Shown here piece after piece: positions 55,593-64,000 of a stretch of DNA of 64,000 nt (its first letter is position 1; each line of letters opens with the position of its first letter). The stretch covers positions 124,001-188,000 of the forward strand of contig CALNHX010001928.1 of assembly GCA_940337035.1 (NCBI GenBank), read 5' to 3'. The notes under the pieces were generated by a model. It was given only the letters and a program-made list of their open reading frames with translations, made no database searches and was not told the DNA's origin. The DNA is from Agriotes lineatus. Lineage: Eukaryota > Arthropoda > Insecta > Coleoptera > Elateridae. Both the position numbers and the translations under genes were made by a program.

Positions 55593-56322
55593 CAGGGTGT
55601 CCCATTTTCGATGATATTACGGGGTATCTCACTTACGAGTAAAGATAGAGAGTTGCGGTTTTTGCAGCACTCTGCTACTTTTTTTGTGAAAATAAAGATG
55701 GTATAAACAAAATATTCATAGCCCGCTTCGTTTTTGAGATACAGGGCGAAATTGAAAATATTGCATTTTGGGACCCCCTCGTATCTCCGTTATCCTTTAA
55801 CATATCTTAAAACTAAAAACTGGCGCTCATACAGTTTTTTACGTAAATGCAGTGGCGTAGTCATATTTTTGCTGTGAGCTGTCAATTTTTAGCTATAAAT
55901 CAAACATATGTTTTCTTAAACGAGACACCCTGTATATTTTTCTTTCGTTTGATTGGAAATTTTATAAGCTTTACAAAAATATATACAGAGTGTTTCGTTA
56001 AAAAACATACGTTTGATTTATAACTAAAAATTGACAGCTTACAGCAAAATCTGACTACGCCACTGGATTCTAAGTAAAAAACTGTATAAGAGCCAGTTTT
56101 TAGCATTGCAATATGTTAAAGGATAACAGAGATACGAGGGGGTCCCAAAAAGCAATATTTTCAATTTCGCCCTGTATCTCAGAAACGAAGCGGGCTATGA
56201 AAATTTTGTTTATACCATCTTTATTTTCACAAAAAAGTAGCAGAGTATTGCGAAAACCGCAACTCTCTATCTTTACTCGTAAGTGAGATACCCCATAATA
56301 TCATCGAAAATGGGACACCCTG
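55593..56322. mobile_element. 730-bp foldback, head-to-head dimer with CAGGGTGTCCC ends
   Basis: Flanked by TA (55591-55592, 56323-56324). CAGGGTGTCCCATTTTCGAT at the left is matched perfectly in inverted form at the right, and the arms (about 340 bp each) stay nearly identical to the centre near 55960. The centre holds another pair of ends (GACACCCTGTA at 55923 and TACAGAGTGTTTCG at 55983), as if two copies of a 340-bp MITE had joined head to head. Superfamily Tc1/mariner inferred from TA and CAGGGTG. Confidence 0.85.
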
Positions 56323-56324
56323 TA

Positions 56325-56670
56325 CAACCGAAATTTAAATACGGCCACAAGTTAGTGCATGTTCGATAACCATATCAGGTGCATTTAGAATGGCTCCAAG
56401 TCAAACAGCATACAGGGCAGGACAAAAATATGAAATTCGTTCAAGAATAAAGTTACCATATTTAAAAGAATATGACAAAATTTTATTGAGAAAAGTTGTT
56501 TAGAATCACAAGTTATACTCAAATACAAAGTCAGGGCCTCCTATTCGAATTCTTATTCTTTTCTGGAAAATTTTGTATTAGCCCCGTATTTTCATAAGAT
56601 TTGAAATAAAATTGTAGGCTTTAATTGTGAGTTTTTTTCACATGTAAATTATTATTAGTAAAGCATTTTA
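56325..56670. other. Non-coding stretch before the Copia element
   Basis: AT-rich, no supported feature. Confidence 0.45.
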
Positions 56671-56857
56671 TGAGGATTATTTGCGCTAGTGGGTGAACTG
56701 AAATGATAACACTGATGCGACAACTATTTATTAACACGATACACCAATGTGTGGTTTACAAAAACAATAGATGACATTCAGGATGATACTTAGAATATCA
56801 CATTAGCCGCGTAACGACGCGAGACTGTAGTTCGGTACGGAACGGATAGTACCAACA
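56671..56857 (-). repeat. Copia 3' LTR
   Basis: 187 bp; on the element strand it starts TGTTGG and ends CCTCA, the TG...CA form. It differs from the 5' LTR at four sites, all within the block corresponding to 56773-56790. The adjacent purine tract GAAGGGGAG is at 56858-56866. Confidence 0.95.
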
Positions 56858-56866
56858 CTCCCCTTC
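56858..56866 (-). promoter_or_regulatory. Polypurine tract
   Basis: GAAGGGGAG on the element strand lies directly before the 3' LTR and would prime plus-strand DNA synthesis. Confidence 0.8.
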
Positions 56867-56867
56867 G

Positions 56868-57406
56868 TTACGTACAGAACTTTTTCATACCTAACAATTC
56901 AAGGCACTTCCGATGTTTAGGTCCGGCAAGACCTTTTGTCAGGATGTCAGCTCCCATATCTTCAGTTGGCTTATGTTGAAGACAAATATTGTTGTTACGT
57001 ATTGCCTCTCGTACGAAGTGGTGACGGATGTCGATGTGCTTGGTGCGAGAGTGAAACACCGGATTCAACGCCAGCTTTTGAGCCCCTATATTGTCACAAA
57101 ATATCGTTATGTTGTCGACAAGTGCGTTGTATCCCAATTCATCTAAGAATGTCTGTAAATAGATTCCTTCTTTGACAGATTCTGCTATGCCCATATATTC
57201 TGCCTCGGTAGATGAGAGTGCGACCGTTCTTTGCTTACGTGACTCCCACGTGACCGCTCCGTCAGCGAGATATAAGTAAAACCGGTATACGACCGTCTAT
57301 CGTCAGGGCAATTCCCCCAATCAGCATCAACCAGTCCAGTTAATTTCGATCTCGAGGGCTTATATACAATTCCGATCTTCTTGGTACCTTGAAGATAGCG
57401 CAACAC
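56868..57406 (-). pseudogene. Copia RNase H region, frameshifted
   Basis: Two frames: 57406-57260 carries LRYLQGTKKIGIVYKPSR and LVDADWGNCPDDRRSYTGF; then the frame changes and 57194-56868 carries MGIAESVKEGIYLQTFLDEL, ITIFCDN, HSRTKHIDIRHHFVRE and ADILTKGL to the stop. The acidic catalytic positions (DADW; the Glu of the STEAEY-like site lies in the frame-shifted stretch; FCDN) are recognisable. The product would degrade the RNA strand of the hybrid; this copy cannot make it in one piece. Confidence 0.85.
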
Positions 57407-57433
57407 GCGTTTTGCTGCAATCCAATGAACATG

Positions 57434-58650
57434 TTAATGACAATCATTAAAACGGCTCAGCCAGCTAACCGCGTGTGCTATATCGGGTCGCGTACCCATC
57501 GCCAAATACATTAAAGAGCCGACCAATTCACGGTATGGTACCTGAATAGAATCATTGTCGTTTGACTTTTCGCTCTTCGATAACTTGGCATTAACCGACA
57601 TTGGAGTGGACACTGGTTTACAATCAGCCATCCCGAATCGTTGTAGGATGTCTTCGATGTGTCCCCGCTGATGTATTGTATATCCGTCGTTTCGTTTGAT
57701 AAACTCTATTCCGAGGCAACATCCGACTTCACCGAGATCTTTTATCCCAAAACTCTCAGCGAGTTTGCTTTTTAGTTGTGTCACGTCTTTTGGATTCCGT
57801 GAGATCAATAAGATGTCATCGACATAGATCACTACTACCATCAAGTCTCCCCCTGAACCTCTGACGTACACACATGAGTCGGATTTAGTCGGTGACAGCT
57901 CCAGAGCACATAATTCGCTGTTGAACCTTTCGTACCATCGTCGTCCGGCCTGCTTCAGGCCGTAGAGTGCCCTTTTAAGAAGGCACACCTTGTCGCCCTC
58001 TTGAAGGTCCTGCAGCATCTTCGCCGCCTTGTTCTTTGTGATTTTATCTTTCTCGGTCCGAACAATGTACCTCAGGGTCTCCTCAGTCATCTCCGGAACT
58101 TCCATATAGATTTTTTCAGTCAACGTACCGTTCAGGTACGCCGCAGTAATGTCGAACTGATGAATCGTCATTCCGTACTGAGACGCCAATGCCGTGGCAA
58201 GGCGAATAGAACTCAGGCGTGCAACCGGAGCGAAGGTTTCGTCATAGTCAACACCAGGGCGTTGTGAGAACCCCCGAGCGACGACTCTTGCCTTCCTCCG
58301 TTGAATCGTTCCATCTGGCCCGTACTTGTTTCTCAAACTCATCCTGCTCCCTATCACCTTTCCAGGTGATGGACGATTTACAATAACCCAGGTACCACTT
58401 TGAATGATACATTTTAACTCGGTGGCCATGGCATGGTACCACTCCGTAGCGTATGGACCTGTAACAGCTAAATCGACATCTACCTCGGCCAGTAGACCAT
58501 ATTCAAGAGCAGCAAGGTTTACATTTTGCATATTGTATACCTTTTTCGGTCGACCTGGAAGCCCTGTTTTCGCTTTTCGGGGTCTACCGCGGCCTCGCTT
58601 TGCAGTTACGTGAGGCTCCTTGTCTTCTTCTCCAGACTGCTCGCTCTTGT
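57434..58650 (-). pseudogene. Copia reverse transcriptase region
   Basis: The frame 58531-57434 holds ATEWYHAM, RRKARVVARGFSQRPGVDY, the FDITAAYL block (first catalytic Asp, residue 127 of the frame), LYGLKQAGRRWYERF, YVDDILL (236-242 of the frame, paired active-site Asp) and YRELVGSLMYLA, then NDCH and the nonsense TAA at 57434. The frame is in fact open upstream to about 58680 and includes the integrase-RT linker with an AT-hook-like GRGRPRK. All RT active-site residues are present. The frame differs from that of gag-integrase by a single shift near 58685. Confidence 0.92.
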
Positions 58651-58680
58651 CTGCGTCAGTATCGAATTCATACTTGAGTT

Positions 58681-60993
58681 CTATACCTTAGTTTCTTCTG
58701 CTGTTACGTTTTCAGGTTCCATATCTACTGCAACGCTCGATTCAGTCGTATCACTTGATAATCGAAGCGGTGCTAAAGTAACGCCCATCTCTCGATGATC
58801 GTCTTGAAGTTTGGGGTTGCCTTGGATCTCCGAAGAGTATTCCAGGAATTTCACGTCGCGTAATACCTCTACTCTACGTTCTTTCGGGATCCAAACGCGA
58901 TAGCCTTTGATTTCCTCCGAGTATCCTAGGAAAACGCCCTCACGTGATCTAACGTCAAACTTTCCCTTGTCAGACAACCTATCCAAAACGAAAACTTTAC
59001 AGCCAAACTCGCGAAAGTTACTCACGTCCGGTTTCTTCCCAAATCGAACTTCGTATGGTGTTTTCCCATCTAGTGATTTTGATGGACTGCGGTTTCGTAT
59101 ATAATTGGCAGTAGCCACTGCCTCGGCCCAAAACGCCTTTGGCAATCCGGACTGAATGAGGAGACATCTCGCCATATCGATGAGAGTGCGATTCTTCCTC
59201 TCCGCGACGCCATTATGTTCCGGATTGTTTGGAACTGTCAATCGCCGACGAATCCCGTGAGCGTCCAAATAATCATCAAAGAGTTTGTTCTTATATTCTG
59301 TCCCGTTATCAGACTGCAAACTCTTGATCGATGCTCCGGTCTCCTTTTCTAACAAGGTTTTGACCTTCTGGAACTCCGTGAAAACTTGATTCTTCTTAAC
59401 CAGAAAACGAACATCGCACCATCTCGAACTGTCGTCAATAAATGTGACGAAGTATTTCGCCTTTCCCAACGATTCTGTCCTCAGCGGACCGCATACGTCT
59501 GAATGTACCAACTCCAGCAATTTCGTATGTCGATTTGATCGTTTTGGAAATGGAGCACGCACCATTTTTCCTTGAATACAGACATCGCACACAAAGGTGT
59601 CATCAGCTCTAACAACGCCGATTCCCTTCATCGTCCCCTTTCGCGCAGCATCAGCAAGATACTTCACGTTCAAGTGACCAAGGCGTTGATGCCAGAGACG
59701 AAGCTTGTTGGCATCTGACGAAGTCGATGCCATACATCTGTCGTTGTTTTCTGCTTGAATGATATATAACCCGTCCACACGTCTTGCGGTTAATATTGCG
59801 TTACCTTCTTTGTTAACGATCTTTGCGGATTTTTGTTCAAAAACTACACGATACCCCTTGTCAGTGATTTTGCCCACCGACATAAGGTTTATGCGAAGAT
59901 CGGGCACAAATAGTGTATTTGTCAACTCTATTTGTTTAGTTACGTCTTCTTCGTGTACTTGAAACAAAACGTTTCCGCGCGCCTTGATGTCGGTCGAAGC
60001 ACTGCTTGCCAAATGCAATTTTTCCGCGTTGACGCTTTCTTTGCTTAAAAATTCGTTAGAATTTTTACAAATATGTGAAGAACAACCGCTGTCTAGGCAC
60101 CACGATCCGTCTCCAATTGTACTGGGTACTTGGAATACATTATCAATGTCTTTACAGTTCTTTAAAGAATACGGACTCATCGATGTATAACACTGAAAGT
60201 GTTTCGCGTTTTTCGCACTTTGTGATACTTTATTGTCCTTCTGTCTGCATTCACTGACTTTGTGGCCGAGCCTCTTACAGCGATAACATCTAATAGTTGA
60301 TGACAAGTCTTTGCCGTTGTTGTTCTTATTTTTAAACTGTGTGTTTCTACTTTTATGAGTAAATTTACGAACCACCATAGCGTTCGGCACTTCACTATGC
60401 ATTTCGCTTTTGCGCGCATCGGATTCCTCAATAATTTTTACACGTAGTGTTTCCGGCGATGGTAAATCGTCTCGAGATTCGATCGCGCAACGAAAGTTTT
60501 GAAAACTTGACGGCAAACTATAAAGAAGCATTATGGCGAGTAAATCAGCATTTATATCGACGTCCATATTGTTGAGTTTATCAACTACATCGAAAAACGT
60601 ACGTAAATGCTCTCGCACATCTTCGCCCTCTCGCATCCGCTGAAGAGTCAGCTGCTTTAACAGTTTTGCTTTACGCGCGGGCCCTTTCGACTGGTAAACG
60701 CTTTCGAGCTTCAGCCATACATCCCGTGCAGTCTTGCATCCCTTTACCTGTTTCAACTCCGCTGAACTGATCGACAAAATTATGTCAGATTTCGCCTTTT
60801 GGTCGAGGGTGATCCACTGCTGTTGTGCCTGAATTGACGTGGCATCCGCCTCCACAACCTCTGGTTTCACTTTTGTGCCGTTGACGAACTCCCATGCGTC
60901 GTTTTTAACGAGAAGAGCTTCCATATGTATCCGCCATGTATCATAATTTTCTCTGTTGAGAGTTTCAATTCTCGCAGTACCTGCGGCATTCAT
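58681..60993 (-). pseudogene. Copia gag, protease and integrase region
   Basis: 770 open codons from ATG 60993. Residues 1-230 are Gag of the Copia type (NYDTWRIHMEALL at the start). The zinc knuckle C236-x2-C239-x4-H244-x4-C249 binds the genomic RNA. The protease active site is D301-S-G, the integrase zinc site is H435/H440/C469/C472, and its catalytic triad is D499, D562 and E598 (HSDV, QSDNG, NGVAERK). All key residues are intact. The frame ends at TAG 58681-58683 because of a shift rather than a normal boundary, since Copia encodes one long polyprotein. Confidence 0.93.
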
Positions 60994-61095
60994 GTTGACT
61001 TTTTGAGAATGACGTATGTCACCAAAAAATGATTTCAGGAATGCAGTTCAAGTAAATTCAGGCCGCGATTTCGTTATCTTCAGTTCACACCGTTA

Positions 61096-61110
61096 GCTGG
61101 GCCCATAACC
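61096..61110 (-). promoter_or_regulatory. Primer-binding site matching initiator-Met tRNA anticodon region
   Basis: The plus strand reads GCTGGGCCCATAACC, identical to the anticodon arm of eukaryotic initiator tRNA-Met (CAT in the middle). On the element strand it starts two bases inside the 5' LTR. Drosophila copia is known to prime from a cleaved initiator-Met tRNA half at this internal site instead of the 3' end. Confidence 0.9.
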
Positions 61111-61112
61111 TA

Positions 61113-61299
61113 TGAGGATTATTTGCGCTAGTGGGTGAACTGAAATGATAACACTGATGCGACAACTATTTATTAACACGATACACCAATGTGTGGTTTA
61201 CAAAAACAATAGATGATATTCTGTATCATACTTAGAATATCACATTAGCCGCGTAACGACGCGAGACTGTAGTTCGGTACGGAACGGATAGTACCAACA
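61113..61299 (-). repeat. Copia 5' LTR
   Basis: 187 bp, same ends as the 3' LTR. The Pol II promoter and polyadenylation signal of the element must lie here; AATAAAT-like bases (TATTTATTAAC on plus, about 61165) are a candidate signal. Confidence 0.95.
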
Positions 61300-64000
61300 G
61301 CATCCTTCCATTTACACATTATGGGTGAATTTATTCGTATGTAACAATAAGCACCCATGTATGTCTGTTTCCTGCTGTTAATCCAATATTTTGTTTAAAA
61401 GTAGCCATCAGGATAATAGTTGGCTACTGCATAATTGACAATCTATAGTATGTATATAAATTTTTTCATTAATAATTTTAACAATACACATAATAGAGTT
61501 ACCTACTGTTCTGAATTTTGAGTATCGTAGCTTTTGTTAGAATCCTCTGGTACAACTGAACAATTTCTTTGATCAAAACTTCTTCCATATGTTTAATTAG
61601 TTCATTCGGTGTATCAGCTCCGCAAGTTTTCCTTTTTTCAATTTCTTGAGGGTCCTACTAGTTACTATTTATATTATGGTAGCTTCGTGTTATGTCTTTA
61701 TTTATTAATATCAATACTAATACTTTGTATTTGAAGAACGTTTATCGGTTCACCAATACTCCTTTGCAGATAATAAAATAGAATTGCAGAGTATTATCTT
61801 CTTCTTGGTCGTTGTTCGATTTCGAACGTCGTGACCCTTGACCCGTCTACAATTTCTCAGCTGTGCGCACCACATCCTCAAACGGCAGGTTTGTTAGTTT
61901 TTACTTGATCAATGCATCGATTAGAATAACGTTTTTACTGCCATTTAAATGCGTTAGTGGGAAATATTTCGGAAGTTCCGTGGGGAGCTTTGTTATTTGC
62001 TTGTACCCGATGAGGAGATTTTGAAGTCGTTATGTCCACATCACTTTAATTTGTAGTTTTGAATTTTCGTAAGAGGCAGAGCTCTAGTAAGCGCTTATTT
62101 CCCTTGTTGATTAATCATCTAATTATTATTTCGTTAACCTTTTTTATGGTTAAGTCTTAAACGGCTAATTTCAAGACGCTTCTCTGGGTTGCTACTGTTT
62201 CGAGTATGCTACGAAGGGCTTCACAAACATGTAGGTGAGCCTTGGGTAGGATTAATCCTTTATTCAACGTTCAAAACAGCTTCCGTAGAGAGATATTTAG
62301 TTGAGCAATCTGTCCGGGGCTTACCATAGCCAGGTTTGTGGTTGGTGGTCTACACTGCTTTTGCCGCAGTCCACTCAGGTGTTCTGGTTGTAGAACCAGT
62401 CGTACTCGACACTCGGTTTCATGCGTGTACAACAGGAAGGAACATGCTATGTAATTAGATGTAATTGTGACATCTATGCATAATTTCGGGGCTTCACCTA
62501 ACGTAAAAAAATGTCATTATTTATCATTCACCCTTTTAATTTTCTAAGCGCTAGAGTAGTTTCGGCGCTGACATGCATATTTAATTCTGGTTAAAGATGG
62601 CAAATATAACCAAAAATTGGAAAAGCTGAATTGCTAAAATTAACCTACTGCGCGTTTGGCCATGCAGTTTTCATCCTGGTTTGCTGCCTCAGCAATTAAA
62701 ATATGTTGATTTCAATATGGAAAGAAGGTAAACAGGTACCTAGACAATTCAGAGTACATCTTATTTCTGGTCTATGTAACTGTATGTTGAAATCGGCGAG
62801 GTAGTAGTTGTCATCTTGAAACGATTTTTTGCTTCGCCTAATTGTTTCGCCAGTTATCCAATTATTTCAGGCTTAACATGTATATTTTTAGTTGAATTAT
62901 AAATCCTTTGCATTTCGAATTCGTAAATTTTGCAAAGCAGCTTATTTTGTACCTGTATCTAGTTCCTTTCATTAGCACGATGCCCTTTCTGACCTGTGCT
63001 ATCTCTTATCGCAGACCGTTGTAATGCAAGCTTTCTTTAGAAAACGAATTTTTCGTAAGAGCACTTGCTGTCCTCGCTTTGGCCCGCCGCCACCGGGGTG
63101 GCTAAAGTTTGTGTGCTTAAGTCAAATTACGTGCGCTCAATTAATCTAATGAACAATGTGTGTTTCCTAGGGCTGATTACGATCAGGTACGATGGCGCTT
63201 TTCTGTTTTGTTATTCGTATAGTAATTACATTTTTCTTAGCTCTTTATTACCAGTTTCAAGCACGAGTTTTTCTGGGAGGCCAAGCCGCTAGCTTTATCG
63301 CATTTTCGACACCTGCTGGCGCTCTGCTTAGTTGTTGCCATTCGAGAGTGCCTTTGCTATAATTTGCATCCACGGCGATTTCGTCCATTATATGCAGTTC
63401 ACGACCACCTTATGTTGAACTGAAGGGTGTAGCAACCCCTAGCCGGCGTTTGCCTGTTAGCCGTTTATGAGCGTTGGAGAAGCGAGGTTAGTTAGTGCTA
63501 CTCCGGGATTAAATATCAACTTATCTTCAATACCTGGATTTTACATTTATACATTTTAAACCCTTAGTTATTTGGAATTTAAATTCATACGTTCCGCAAT
63601 TATTAACATGTGATGTTCAATTTCATACCTGCTCTTGTATTAATATTTTCATGCTTATATTTAATTATGCTCAGTATTTAAAGTTGCTATTTTGATGTAT
63701 TTCGACCCTCTGTAAAAGGTACAGTCACGCTTTTTTATTTCAATAGCCTAAACAAAAGGATTTATTAAATGACTGTGATAAGCTTATCCCACGAATGATT
63801 TGTTGATAAAGTTATTAAAATAACCCGAAAGGGGTTCTTGATTTTATGCGTGTCGCAACCTTCAGTTTACGTACACAATTTTGTTATAACATTATTTGCA
63901 TTTTAATTATTCTGATTATTTTCTACTGACACTTCAAGACTTTTTATTAATTATTAATTAAACGCTAGTCACTTGTAGTTTATTTTTTCTATTATTTGAA
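61300..64000. other. Non-coding stretch to the window end
   Basis: No supported gene. 62220-62460 and 63050-63200 are somewhat GC-richer and might hold exons or promoter DNA of a gene beyond the window. The ORF 63065-63292 (plus) is not recognisable. A CTTCTTCTTGG at 61799 could be the tail of a minus-strand SINE of family C type. Confidence 0.35.

Larger units (their letters stand above)
56671..61299 (-). mobile_element. Copia (Ty1/Copia) LTR retrotransposon, nearly complete but disabled
   Basis: 4.63 kb on minus with two 187-bp LTRs, a tRNA primer site, a purine tract and gag-protease-integrase-RT-RNase H in Copia order. The LTRs differ at four positions, so the insertion is recent. The coding region has a frameshift near 58685, a nonsense codon at 57432-57434 and another frameshift near 57260. 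No 5-bp target duplication is visible (TTTTA on the left, GCATC on the right), which suggests recombination between copies or flank decay. Confidence 0.95.

Noticed and set aside
58001..60257. Plus-strand ORFs over the Copia element
   Set aside because: They are antisense shadows of the long minus-strand gag-pol frames.
1..64000. CRISPR arrays, bacterial operons or ribosome-binding sites
   Set aside because: The window is eukaryotic; tandem repeats found here are minisatellites, finger arrays or transposon ends, without regular unique spacers.

Overview
This is a repeat-dominated stretch of an animal nuclear genome, almost certainly an insect. The reasons are very low gene density, AT-rich sequence, GT-AG introns of 50-160 bp, tRNA-derived SINEs, many arthropod-type transposons (Tc1/mariner, hAT, SWIM/MULE, THAP, LINE, Ty3, Copia), and a Copia element whose primer-binding site matches the internal initiator-Met tRNA site used by Drosophila copia. 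I lean weakly to a beetle but the sequence does not fix the order. Apart from one tRNA-Gly-like pseudogene and tRNA-derived SINE heads I found no RNA gene. There is no CRISPR array and no bacterial-type operon.

Three loci look like host genes. A 13-finger C2H2 gene lies on + at about 5.95-7.32 kb; its 5' part is cut off by an in-frame stop and a 14th finger is broken. An intact single-exon 281-residue five-finger C2H2 protein lies on - at 15.5-16.4 kb. The complex I subunit NDUFA1 (MWFE) lies on - at 34.2-34.4 kb with a probable intron in its 5' UTR. A multi-exon SWIM/MULE transposase gene on - (1.6-3.9 kb) keeps four frame-preserving introns but carries stops and frameshifts.

The rest is layered mobile DNA. 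0-5.6 kb: LINE RNase H remnant, two related MITEs, the SWIM/MULE gene and a hAT MITE with a perfect 8-bp target duplication. 7.4-8.2 kb: deleted mariner. 9.4-10.6 kb: decayed hAT transposase with an intron. 13.6-14.6 kb: long-TIR element. 16.6-17.6 kb: a MITE nested in a MITE. 17.6-21.2 kb: no recognised content. 21.2-23.6 kb: SINEs and a DDE transposase remnant. 25.7-26.3 kb: direct repeats around a tRNA-Gly pseudogene. 28.9-31.65 kb: SINE, LINE 3' end and a 1.86-kb near-perfect palindrome. 36.6-40.3 kb: an APE/RT LINE split by a 1.5-kb foldback. 40.3-43.8 kb: hairpin elements and a hAT with terminal TCACG arrays. 45.5-46.9 kb: LINE gag, SINE and Ty3 fragment. 50.2-54.2 kb: a TIR element with CGAGTTG arrays, a THAP relic and inverted LINE pieces. 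54.3-56.3 kb: two Tc1/mariner-type foldbacks. 56.67-61.30 kb: a near-complete but disabled Copia element.

The strongest candidate for something undescribed is the palindrome at 29,791-31,649. Its two arms are each about 798 bp, it is flanked by GTAC, and a paralogous copy of the unoccupied target lies at 33.1 kb. A 56-codon ORF read from its loop resembles the insect DUF4817 helix-turn-helix domain. A second theme is a set of five hairpins with G/C-rich apices (29.7, 33.1, 40.7, 43.7 and 49.5 kb); in two of them the hairpin is inverted relative to the shared flanking sequence.
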